Translations under genes and position numbers: made by a program | In this document: piece by piece, positions 1-7,733 of the stretch | Layout: each line of letters starts with the position of its first letter | Numbering within the stretch: position 1 is the stretch's first letter | NCBI GenBank assembly: GCA_020850535.1 | Contig: JADZEM010000013.1 | Location: forward strand, 1-64,000 | Length of the DNA: 64,000 bases | Origin: Chloroflexota bacterium | GTDB lineage: Bacteria > Chloroflexota > UBA6077 > JACCZL01 | Reading direction: 5' to 3' | Notes under the pieces: generated by a model | What the model saw: only the letters and a program-made list of their open reading frames with translations | Database searches by the model: none | Told to the model about the DNA's origin: nothing

Positions 1-105
1 CTGCGCGTCCCCATGTCATCCTGAACGGAGCGAGCCTGCGCGTCCCCATGTCATCCTGAACGGAGCGAGCCTGCGCGTTCCCATGTCATCCTGAACGGAG
101 CGAGC
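1..105. repeat. 35-bp direct repeat, three head-to-tail copies
   Basis: Three uninterrupted 35-bp units lie at 1-35, 36-70 and 71-105; the third differs by at least one C-to-T change. The unit contains the left end of the family D inverted repeat that follows (85-206). No spacers separate the units, so this is not a CRISPR array. The repeat may continue beyond the window edge. Confidence 0.9.
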
Positions 106-206
106 TTGCGAGCGCAGTGAAGGATCTCACCCGCTGGCCGTCAACCCTCACGTCAGCGGGTGAGATTCTTCGCTTCACTCGCAAGCTCGTTCCGCTCAGA
201 ATGACA
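85..206. repeat. Interspersed inverted repeat, family D
   Basis: The left arm begins TGTCATCCTGAACGGAGC and the right arm ends as its near reverse complement, GCTCAGAATGACA. Inside is a second inverted pair built on GATCTCACCCGCTG and CAGCGGGTGAGAT. A related copy is at 23082-23174. It is noncoding; the open frames it creates are repeat-derived. It lies downstream of the stop of the lipoprotein gene at 259-2505, so it could act at the transcript 3' end (inference). Confidence 0.8.
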
Positions 207-212
207 GCACTC

Positions 213-251
213 CCTCGATCCTCGATCCTCGATCCTCGATCCTCGATCCTC
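213..251. repeat. Heptamer tandem repeat after a stop codon
   Basis: Five tandem copies of CCTCGAT (ATCGAGG on the minus strand) plus a partial sixth. The array starts about 8 nt after the stop of the minus-strand gene ending at 259. Heptamer arrays of related sequence occur in the same sense just after the stops of the genes ending at 21884 and 44494. Confidence 0.9.
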
Positions 252-258
252 CAGGAGC

Positions 259-2505
259 CTACTTCTTCCAGTAGTACGTCACCGGCCGCGAGATGTTCGG
301 CGGCCAGCTCAGGTTGATGTTCGCGTACGCTGACGGCACGTTCCCGAGATCGTTCTTGGCGACCTGGATGCCCTCGACCGCCCCGGACTGCCCGACGACG
401 CCAATCGCCCACTGGGTCTCCAGCGCGATCTTCCAGATCTCCTTCCCCATCTTGACCTGCTCCTCGGCCGGCACCCCGAACGCCTGCTTCCACATCTCCA
501 TCGCCTGCTTCATCGGGCCGGGCGGCTCCTTGCCCTGGGCACCGTTGGACTGGAACCAGCGGCCGGCCTCCGGCATGTACCAGCTGGTGCTGTCGATAGG
601 GAAGATCCAGCCGGACAGGCTGTAGAGCGTGTCCGTGCCCTCGGTGCCGAACGCCAGCAGCTGATTCTCGCTGGCGTTGCCGCGCCGGATGGCGAGGCTG
701 CGCTCCATCTCGTTCACCCGCAGATCGATCCCGATCTTCTTCCACTGATCGCGGATCATCTCGGCGATGCGCGTGTACTGGATGAACTGGCCACCGAGCG
801 TCGTGATCTCGATGCTGAGACGGCCCTTCCCGTCGGTCCGCAGCCGGTACCCCTCGCCGTCCTTCTGGGTCAGCCCGACCTTGTCCAGCAGCTCGTTGGC
901 CTGCTTGACGTCGTAGGTGCACCACTTCGTGCGCCACTCAGGGCCAGGGCTGTACTTGTTCGACTCAGCTGGGGCCGTCGAGCCGGGGATGCCGACTCCC
1001 AGGAACAGGGCCTCGTTAACCTGATCCCGGTCGACGCCCAGCGAGAGCGCGTGGCGGAAGTCGACGGCGTTCAGCCACTTCCCGATCTCTGGATCGGCCT
1101 CATAGTGCAGGTTGAAGTGGATGGCGAAGTCGGACCCCGAGGCCATCGGGTTGATCGAGACCTTGTAGTTGCCCTTCTGCTGGTTCTCCAGCAGCACCGG
1201 CAGCTTCCCGATGTCGATGTGGCGGGCCTGGAGATCGTACTCCCCGGCGATGGCGCGGAGGTTCACCACCTCCAGGTTCTCACCCAGCGAGAACTGGACC
1301 TTGTCGATGTACGGCAGCTGATTGCCGTCCGTGTCCACCCAGATGCTGTACGGGTTCCGTTCGAGGGTCCAGTTCGGGGTGTTGGCCGGCTGCGTCGTCT
1401 TCCACGGCGAGACGACCGGCAGATCGGGGTTGAGCGCCCAGTTCGCCTTGAACTTGAACAGGTTGACCCAGTTGTCGAACTTCGCCTCGGCAGCGAGCCT
1501 GTCCAGGGTCTCTCTCGGCGTGTACTTCGGATGGAACTGCTTCAGGTACTGGGCTGGCATGTATGCGCCCATGCCGTTGAGCCCGTTGGTGGCCTGTCCG
1601 GAGATCGAGAGGCTGAAGGCCAGCGTCTCCGGCAGCAGGTAGTGCGGATCTGGGAACCGGAAGCGGACGGTGGAGGCGTCCACCTTCTCCAGCACGCCCG
1701 GCTTGCCGTTGATCGCCATGGCGCTCGTCGGCGCGGGGACCAGCTCCTTGTTCTGGTAGACGTCCTCGAACCAGAACATGAAGTCGTCGGCGGTGAAGGG
1801 CTGTCCGTCAGACCACCGCATGCCGCGCCGAAGCTGCAGGGTGGTCACCCGGCCGCCCTCGGTCACCTCGTAGCCGCGCACGAGGTTCGGGACGATCTGC
1901 GTGCCGGTCGGATCGACGAACAGCAGGAAGTCCGGCCCGGCCGCCGCCCTGATCCCGTTGAGGTAGTCCGCGGGTCCGGTGAACCCTCGCCGCCAGATGC
2001 CGCCGTACTTGCCGACCTCCTGAACCGGCTTGAGCACCAGCGGATCCTGCCCGATGCGCTCCTGCACCGGCGGCAGCTTGCCGGCCTTGACCAGCTCAGC
2101 AAGCTGTGGGGCCTCCTTGAAGCTTTTCGGGAACTGGGCCGCGTCGGTGATGACCGTCGGCCCCTCGACCTTGCCGACCAGGTTCCGCCCGATGCGGTCG
2201 TCGGGTTTCGCGGCGGCAGCCGGAGCGGCTGGTTTGGCCGCTTCGGACGGCTTCGCGGCCTCGGCCGGTTTGGCCGGCGCAGCAGCAGCAGGCGCTGTGG
2301 GTGCGGCTGCCGCTGGGGCGGCCGGCTTCGCAGCCTCAGCCGGCTTTGGCGCTTCGGTCGGTTTGGCAGGCTCTGCTGGCCTGGCCGGGGCGGCGGTCGG
2401 CGCGGCTGGCGCGGCCGGGGCACAGGCAGCCAACAGCCCCAGTCCCAGCACGCCGATGCTCCCCTGCAACATGGCGCGGCGCGACCTGCGTGACGACGGT
2501 GTCAT
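259..2505 (-). CDS. ABC transporter substrate-binding lipoprotein, peptide-type (SBP_bac_5)
   Basis: This 748-residue protein is a family 5 (oligopeptide/dipeptide class) extracellular binding protein that would deliver a peptide, opine or oligosaccharide ligand to an ABC importer. The N-terminus has clustered arginines (RRSRRAML), a hydrophobic stretch and a lipobox ending at Cys28 (LLAAC), so it is probably a Tat-exported, lipid-anchored protein. Residues about 29-100 are an Ala/Pro/Lys-rich linker; the rest is the two-lobed binding domain, including the typical MRWSDGQPFTADDF segment. The ATG at 2505 follows a G-rich ribosome site. Length is above the family norm of about 530-600 because of the linker and a large first lobe. 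The gene at 2834-5065 is a close paralogue. No permease or ATPase gene is adjacent, so the ligand is unknown. Confidence 0.93.
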   Translation of the reverse strand: MTPSSRRSRRAMLQGSIGVLGLGLLAACAPAAPAAPTAAPARPAEPAKPTEAPKPAEAAKPAAPAAAAPTAPAAAAPAKPAEAAKPSEAAKPAAPAAAAKPDDRIGRNLVGKVEGPTVITDAAQFPKSFKEAPQLAELVKAGKLPPVQERIGQDPLVLKPVQEVGKYGGIWRRGFTGPADYLNGIRAAAGPDFLLFVDPTGTQIVPNLVRGYEVTEGGRVTTLQLRRGMRWSDGQPFTADDFMFWFEDVYQNKELVPAPTSAMAINGKPGVLEKVDASTVRFRFPDPHYLLPETLAFSLSISGQATNGLNGMGAYMPAQYLKQFHPKYTPRETLDRLAAEAKFDNWVNLFKFKANWALNPDLPVVSPWKTTQPANTPNWTLERNPYSIWVDTDGNQLPYIDKVQFSLGENLEVVNLRAIAGEYDLQARHIDIGKLPVLLENQQKGNYKVSINPMASGSDFAIHFNLHYEADPEIGKWLNAVDFRHALSLGVDRDQVNEALFLGVGIPGSTAPAESNKYSPGPEWRTKWCTYDVKQANELLDKVGLTQKDGEGYRLRTDGKGRLSIEITTLGGQFIQYTRIAEMIRDQWKKIGIDLRVNEMERSLAIRRGNASENQLLAFGTEGTDTLYSLSGWIFPIDSTSWYMPEAGRWFQSNGAQGKEPPGPMKQAMEMWKQAFGVPAEEQVKMGKEIWKIALETQWAIGVVGQSGAVEGIQVAKNDLGNVPSAYANINLSWPPNISRPVTYYWKK

Positions 2506-2638
2506 GGTCGGTCCCCCCCTTGATCCCCAGGCAAACGGTCAAACAGGCTGACGCTGAGATCGCCCGACTCCTCCCCTGTCATCCCGACCCCATTCGGCAA
2601 GCTCAGGGCAAGCTACGCGAGGCACGAGCACACCCTCT

Positions 2639-2759
2639 CGTCATCCCGACCGCGGCGAGGCACGAGCGGAGTGAAGGGATCTTCCCCGGTCACCTGAACA
2701 CCGGGCCTGAAGAAGATCCCTCGACTGCGTTCGCTAGCTCACTCCGCTCGGGATGACGG
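2639..2759. repeat. Interspersed inverted repeat, family B
   Basis: The ends are CGTCATCCCGA and TCGGGATGACG, with an internal pair around GGATCTTC and GAAGATCC. Partial copies flank it at about 2577-2640 and 2760-2825. Together they fill the 328-bp gap between the two lipoprotein genes, which holds no gene. A second full copy is at 46569-46676. Any promoter of the 259-2505 gene would have to lie in or next to this repeat. Confidence 0.8.
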
Positions 2760-2833
2760 GGCGGGGGTGGTTCACTCCGCTCGGGATGACGGGGCGGGAG
2801 CGTCTCACGCTGATCGGGATGACCGGAGCGGGG

Positions 2834-5065
2834 CTAGCTCTTGAAGTAGAACTGCACCGGCCGGGCGATGCTCGGCGGCCACGTCAGGTTGATGTTGGCG
2901 TAGGCCGAGGGCGTGTTGCCCATCGTGTTCTTCGCGATCATGATGCCCATGACCGCGCCGGCCTGTCCGACGCCGCCGATGTACCACCCGTCCTCCAGGT
3001 GGGTGCGCCAGATCTCCTTGCCGGTCTCGATGCGCTGCTTGTCATCCTGACCGTACGCCGCCTTCGTCAGCTCCATGCACTTCTTCATGGCTGCTGGCGG
3101 CTCCTTGCCGGCGGTCCCGCCCGACGCGAACCACTTGCCGTACTCGGGGCTCCACCAGCTGTTACTGTCCACGGGGATGATCCAGCCCGAGTTGGCGTAA
3201 AGCGTGTCGGTGCCGTCGTTGCTCCAGGCGATCATCTGGGTCTCGTTGCTGTTCCCGCGCCGGATCGCCAGCGTCCGCTCGCGCTCGTTGATGATCAGGT
3301 CGATGCCGATCTTCTTCCAGTGCTCGCGGACCATCTCGCTGATGCGGGTGTACTGCACGAACTGGCCGCCGAGCGTCGTCAGGTCCAGGCTGAGCCGGCC
3401 CTTCCCGTCCGTGCGCTGGCGATACCCCTCGCTGTCCTTCTGGGTCAGGCCGGCCTTGTCCAGCAGCTCGTTGGCCTGCTTCACGTCCAGGGTGGACCAC
3501 TTCTGCCGCCACTCGGGGCCAGGGCTGTACTTGTTCGACTCGGCTGGCGCGCCAGACCCTGGCGTGCCAACGCCCAGGAAGAACGTCTCGTTGATCTGCT
3601 CGCGATCCATCGCCAGCGCCAGCGCGTGGCGGAAGTCGATGTTCTTGAGCCACTTGCCGATCTCCGGATCGGCCTCGTAGTCCATGTTGATGAAGATGCC
3701 GTAGTCCGAGCCGGTCAGCATCGGGTTGATGGAGACCTTATAGTTGCCCTTCTGCTGGTTCTCGATGAAGACCGGCAGCTTGCCGATGTCGATGTGGCGA
3801 GCCTGGTAGTCGTACTCGCCGGCGATGGCGCGCAGGTTGATGACTTCCAGGTTCTCAGCCAGGGACAGCGAGATTTTGTCGATGTACGGCAACTGGTTGC
3901 CCTCACTATCAACCCAGATGCTGTACGGGTTCCGCTCGAAGACCCAGGTCGGCGTATTGGCGGGCTGCGTCGTCTTCCAGGGCGAGACGACCGGCAGATC
4001 CGGGTTCATCGACCAGTGGTTCTTGAACTTGAACAGATTGACCCAGTTGTCGAACTTGGCGTCGGCAACGATCTTGTCCAGCTCGGCCTGCGGCGTGTAC
4101 TTCGGCAGGAACTGCTTCAGGTAGTGCTTCGGCGCGTACCCACCCCAGGCGTAAAGACCCTGTGTCGCCTGGCCGCTGACCGAGGTGCTGACCGAGAGCA
4201 GCTCTGGCAGCAGGTAGTACGGATCCTGGAACTTGAACTGGACGGTGTACTCGTCCAGCTTCTCCAGCACGCCCTGCTTGCCGTTGACCATCATGGTCGA
4301 GAGCGGCGTGGGGTTCAGCTCCTTGTTCTGGTAGAGATCCTCGTACCAGAACACAAAGTCGTCTGCCGTGAACGGCTGGCCGTCCGACCACTTCATGCCG
4401 CGCCGCAGCATCAGCTTGGTGACCTTGCCGCCGTCGAGCACCTCGTACCCCTTGACGATGTTCGGGGTGATGGTGTTGCCGGTCGGATCGACGGACAGGA
4501 GGAAGTCGGGGCCGCCGGCCGCACGGATGCCGTTGAGGTAGTCGCCCGGGCCGGTGAAGCCTCTACGCCAGGTGCCGCCGTACTTGCCGATCTCGTGAGT
4601 CGGCTTCAACACCAGCGGATCCTGCGGCACGCGCTGCTCGACGGGCGGCAGCTTGCCGGCCTTGACCAGCTCCGCGAGCATCGGCGCTTCCTTGAAGCTC
4701 TTCGGGAACTGGGCCGGATCGGTGATCATCGTCGGCCCCTCGATCTTGCCGATCAGGTTCCGACCGATCTTCTCCTCGGGCTTGCCAGCAGCAACGGGCT
4801 TGGCCGCTTCGGCGGGCTTCGCAGCCTCGGCCGGCTTGGCCGGGGCAGCCGCGGCGGGGGCCGTTGTCGCGGCCGGAGCAGCGGGCTTGGCAGCTTCGGT
4901 CGGCTTGGCTGCCTCGGCGGGCTTCGCGGCCTCGGCCGGCTTGGCAGGTGCGGCGGTGGGGGCAGCTGGTGCTGCCGGGGCGCAAGCTGCGAGCAGCCCA
5001 ACGCCGAAGACCCCCACGGTCCCGGTCAGGAACGCTCGTCGTGACACGCCAGGCGACGTCGCCAT
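2834..5065 (-). CDS. ABC transporter substrate-binding lipoprotein, peptide-type (paralogue)
   Basis: This 743-residue family 5 binding protein is closely similar over its whole length to the product of 259-2505. The two share, for example, the stretches SDGQPFTADDF and RNPYSIWVD. The N-terminus carries a Tat-like SRRAFL motif, a hydrophobic core and a lipobox Cys28 (LLAAC), followed by an Ala/Lys/Pro/Glu repeat linker to about residue 95. The ATG at 5065 is preceded by GGAGAGGTGG at good spacing. The linker repeats Pro-Ala-Glu-Ala-Ala-Lys units more regularly than its neighbour does. It lies upstream of its paralogue on the same strand, consistent with tandem duplication. No transporter partners are nearby, so substrate and partners are unknown. 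Confidence 0.93.
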   Translation of the reverse strand: MATSPGVSRRAFLTGTVGVFGVGLLAACAPAAPAAPTAAPAKPAEAAKPAEAAKPTEAAKPAAPAATTAPAAAAPAKPAEAAKPAEAAKPVAAGKPEEKIGRNLIGKIEGPTMITDPAQFPKSFKEAPMLAELVKAGKLPPVEQRVPQDPLVLKPTHEIGKYGGTWRRGFTGPGDYLNGIRAAGGPDFLLSVDPTGNTITPNIVKGYEVLDGGKVTKLMLRRGMKWSDGQPFTADDFVFWYEDLYQNKELNPTPLSTMMVNGKQGVLEKLDEYTVQFKFQDPYYLLPELLSVSTSVSGQATQGLYAWGGYAPKHYLKQFLPKYTPQAELDKIVADAKFDNWVNLFKFKNHWSMNPDLPVVSPWKTTQPANTPTWVFERNPYSIWVDSEGNQLPYIDKISLSLAENLEVINLRAIAGEYDYQARHIDIGKLPVFIENQQKGNYKVSINPMLTGSDYGIFINMDYEADPEIGKWLKNIDFRHALALAMDREQINETFFLGVGTPGSGAPAESNKYSPGPEWRQKWSTLDVKQANELLDKAGLTQKDSEGYRQRTDGKGRLSLDLTTLGGQFVQYTRISEMVREHWKKIGIDLIINERERTLAIRRGNSNETQMIAWSNDGTDTLYANSGWIIPVDSNSWWSPEYGKWFASGGTAGKEPPAAMKKCMELTKAAYGQDDKQRIETGKEIWRTHLEDGWYIGGVGQAGAVMGIMIAKNTMGNTPSAYANINLTWPPSIARPVQFYFKS

Positions 5066-5309
5066 AGGTCCACCTCTCCATCGAGCGGCGCCGTGGCCGC
5101 CCGTCTCTCGCCCGGGCGCTCACGGCCCGGACGGTTCGCTCACTCGTCGACTTCGTCGTCGCGAAGCTCCACACACAGACGATGACAGCGTCAATGCTGC
5201 CACCGCGGGGAAGGCCGCCTCCTCGTCCAGGTCACGCGCACGTCAGCGTGCGCCGGTGGACTAGCGTACCGCTTACGAATCGTCTGGTCAATCGATCCCG
5301 TGTCCTGAA

Positions 5310-5526
5310 CAGGGCGATTGCATGTTGATGTCGTCGTGCCGCCGCGTCGGGGCTTGAAAGCCCCGCCTACGATCCTGCAGTCGCTGCGCGACGCTCCCGG
5401 CTCACCTGTCCCTGCCGTTCCCGACGGCCGTCGCGCAGCGACTGAATGACTGTAGGCGGGGACTTCAGTCCCCGACCGCCCGTTCTATGATGCTTCAGGT
5501 ACACCAACGAACATGCGATTGCCCTG
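5310..5526. repeat. Family A 217-bp palindromic element, copy 1
   Basis: Terminal inverted ends CAGGGCGATTGCATGTT and AACATGCGATTGCCCTG. Inside, from each end, come a short hairpin (left GGGGCTTGAAAGCCCC, right GGGGACTTCAGTCCCC) and a GTCGCTGCGCGAC hairpin, so the halves are inverted copies of each other. Copies 1 and 2 together occupy most of the 721-bp gap between 5066 and 5786, which holds no gene. Confidence 0.92.
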
Positions 5527-5536
5527 CGGTCACGCG

Positions 5537-5753
5537 CAGGGCAATCGCATGGTGATGTCGTCGTGCGGCGGCGTCGGGGACTGAAGTCCCCGCCTACGAT
5601 CCTGCAGTCGCTGCGCGACGCCCCGGTCTCACCTGTTGCTGCTCTTCCCTGTGTCCGTCGCGCAGCGACTGAATGACTGTAGGCGGGGACTTCAGTCCCC
5701 GACCGACCGTTCCATGATGCTTCGGGTACACCAATGAACATGCAATCGCCCTG
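5537..5753. repeat. Family A 217-bp palindromic element, copy 2
   Basis: Same architecture and same 217-bp length as copy 1, starting only 10 bp after it, so the two form a tandem pair. Here both short hairpins are the ACT/AGT version. It ends about 30 bp beyond the stop of the oxidoreductase gene that ends at 5787. Confidence 0.92.
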
Positions 5754-5786
5754 GTGTCCTGAATCGTCGGACAGGATCAGATCATC

Positions 5787-6803
5787 CTATCGGTCAACGC
5801 GCTGGGCCTGCTGCTGGGCCTGAATCGCCAGCCGGCTCGCCATATACGTGCGCACCTGGGGAATGGCCGTCTCGGTGCGGTTGCGGATGTCGTCCAGGAG
5901 CTGCGGCCCAAACGGCAGCGCGGTGTCCGAGCAGTCGATGTACCGCACGCCCTGCCGATCGGCCAGGAACAGGTGCTCACCGCCGGGCCGCCCGGCGATG
6001 TCGCAGTACTTCCGCAGCTCGATGTACCCCTCGGTCCCGAGGATGAAGAGGCGGCCGTCGCCCCAGGTCGGCAGGCCGTCCGGGGTGTACCAGTCCACGC
6101 GGATCATGCCGACGCCCCGGTCGCCGCGCAGGGTCAGGTCGCCGTAGTCTTCCAGTTCAGGATACTGGGGGTAGCGGAAGTTGCCGATCTGCGCGGTGAC
6201 GATGCTAGCATCCGTCGAGCCGGTGAAGAACAGGAACTGCTCGATCTGGTGGGAGGCGATGTCGGTGAGGATGCCACCGTAGCGCTCGCGCTCGAAGAAC
6301 CAGGGCGGCCGCTGCCCGACGCGCGCCCGGTGCGGCCCGAAGCCCGTCGTCTGGACCACCCGCCCGATGGCCCCGGCCTGCACCAGCTCACCAGCCTTGA
6401 CGGTGCAGCGGGTCGAGAAGTGCTCGCTGAAGTAGACGGACCAGATGCGGCCGGTCTCTTGCTGGACCCGCTCGATCTCGGCAAGCTGGTCGAGGGTCGT
6501 GGCGCCGGGCTTGTCCACCAGCGCGTCCTTGCCGTGGCGCATGGCCGTCAGGGCCACGCCGGCCCGCTCGCTGGCGATGGATGCCGAGGCGATCAGGTGG
6601 ATCGACTCGTCGTCGTAGATCTCCTGGGCCGAGCGGGCAAGGCGGGCCTGCGGGTACTCCTTCTGGTACGCCGCGATGAGGTCCGGCTCGGTGGCGTAGT
6701 AGCTGACCAGCTCCGCGCCGGCCTCCAGGAGCATCTCGGTCTGGCCGTAGATGTGAAAGTGGTTCAGGCCGATGGCCGCGAACCTGATCGTCTGCTCGGT
6801 CAC
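5787..6803 (-). CDS. Gfo/Idh/MocA family NAD(P)-dependent oxidoreductase
   Basis: This 338-residue protein matches the Gfo/Idh/MocA dehydrogenases, which oxidise or reduce sugars, inositols or related polyols with NAD(P). The first 120 residues form a Rossmann domain starting with FAAIGLNHFHIYG, a variant of the usual GxGxxG/A loop. Near residue 98 is DKPGATT, equivalent to the family's E/D-K-P motif with the catalytic lysine. The C-terminal half is the alpha/beta substrate domain. Length is normal. It stands alone between the family A pair and the VIT-type gene 68 bp upstream. The substrate cannot be told from sequence. Confidence 0.85.
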   Translation of the reverse strand: MTEQTIRFAAIGLNHFHIYGQTEMLLEAGAELVSYYATEPDLIAAYQKEYPQARLARSAQEIYDDESIHLIASASIASERAGVALTAMRHGKDALVDKPGATTLDQLAEIERVQQETGRIWSVYFSEHFSTRCTVKAGELVQAGAIGRVVQTTGFGPHRARVGQRPPWFFERERYGGILTDIASHQIEQFLFFTGSTDASIVTAQIGNFRYPQYPELEDYGDLTLRGDRGVGMIRVDWYTPDGLPTWGDGRLFILGTEGYIELRKYCDIAGRPGGEHLFLADRQGVRYIDCSDTALPFGPQLLDDIRNRTETAIPQVRTYMASRLAIQAQQQAQRVDR

Positions 6804-6871
6804 GATGCGCCTCCCCCTTGCCGGCCGGTGGCCGCGCGGGAGTCTAGCGCGCCCGCGTGCGACCCGTCAGG

Positions 6872-7681
6872 TCAGCCGGCCAGCGAGACGCCGAACGCCT
6901 TGCCGATACCGTAGGTCACCGCCGCTGCCAGCGCCCCGATCAGCAGCATTCTGGCCCCGCCGAACAGGGCCGGCCGGCCGCTCAGCCGGGCCGCCAGCGC
7001 GCCGACCCCGAACAGGCACGCTCCTGAGACGCCGACCGAGACGCCAACGGCGAGCCCCGCCGCCAGCAGCAGGAACGGCAGCAGCGGGATCAGGGCGCCC
7101 ACCGCGAACGCCCCGAATGAGCTGGTCGCCGCGCCCATCGGGGAGCCAAGCTCGTCGGGGTCAAGCCCCAGCTCCTGCCGTGCCATCAAGTCGAGCGCCA
7201 GCTCCGGATCTTCCATCACCCGCTGGGCGATCCGCACGGCGTCTTCCGGCGGCACCCCCTGAGCGCGGAGGATGATCTCGACCTCCTGCTGCTCGTGCTC
7301 TGGCAACTCGACGATCTCCCGCCGCTCCAGGTCGATGGCGCTCTCAAAGACCTCGCGCTGCACCCTCATCGAGACGTACTCGCCGGCCGCCATCGAGAAC
7401 GCCCCGGCCACGAGTCCGGCCACGCCGGCCAGGATCACCACATGATTGCCCACGTCCGCGCCGGCCATCCCCAACACCAGGCTGAAGTTCGAGACCAGGC
7501 CGTCGTTCACCCCGAAGACGGCCGCCCGCAGCGAGCCGCTCCGGCCGGAGCTCCCATGATGCTTGCGGATGATCTCCAGCTCACGGCGCGCCTGCGCCAC
7601 CTCCGCCCGACGATCGATACCGGCCCGAGTGCGGTCCGGCCTGGGTGGGAGCGGCTCGCGGTGCGGGCGGGACGCAGGCAT
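6872..7681 (-). CDS. VIT1/CCC1-family transporter
   Basis: This 269-residue membrane protein belongs to the vacuolar iron transporter (VIT1/CCC1) family, which exports or sequesters Fe2+ or Mn2+. After a basic 45-residue N-terminus comes the signature first helix region AAVFGVNDGLVSNFSLVLG and then GLVAGAFSMAAGEYVS. An acidic cytoplasmic domain rich in Glu (about residues 110-170, including ELPEHEQQEVE) corresponds to the family's metal-binding loop. Three further hydrophobic segments close the protein. Bacterial homologues sit in the inner membrane. The gene lies 52 bp after the penicillin acylase gene on the same strand, with no obvious functional link. Confidence 0.88.
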   Translation of the reverse strand: MPASRPHREPLPPRPDRTRAGIDRRAEVAQARRELEIIRKHHGSSGRSGSLRAAVFGVNDGLVSNFSLVLGMAGADVGNHVVILAGVAGLVAGAFSMAAGEYVSMRVQREVFESAIDLERREIVELPEHEQQEVEIILRAQGVPPEDAVRIAQRVMEDPELALDLMARQELGLDPDELGSPMGAATSSFGAFAVGALIPLLPFLLLAAGLAVGVSVGVSGACLFGVGALAARLSGRPALFGGARMLLIGALAAAVTYGIGKAFGVSLAG

Positions 7682-7733
7682 GTCAACTCCTCAGGCCTGG
7701 GTACCAGGCGTACAGGACAATCAGGACGACAGG

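Noticed and set aside
1-105. CRISPR array
   Set aside because: Three 35-bp repeats are directly adjacent with no spacers and no cas genes are in the window.
1051-2493. A 480-residue plus-strand open frame antisense to the first lipoprotein gene
   Set aside because: In high-GC DNA a strong third-position bias opens long antisense frames. Its product is Arg/Leu/Val/His-rich without any domain, and the opposite frame is a clear binding protein.
2753-5044. A 763-residue plus-strand open frame antisense to the second lipoprotein gene
   Set aside because: Same antisense artefact; its product parallels the artefact antisense to the paralogue, as expected for shadows of duplicated genes.
5367-5741. 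Open frames encoding IGVPEASW... and GLKSPPT...-type peptides, also at 38295-38543, 38565-38855 and 46005-46370
   Set aside because: All lie in the family A repeats and are read in different frames and strands; they share sequence because the DNA is repeated, not because of a protein family.
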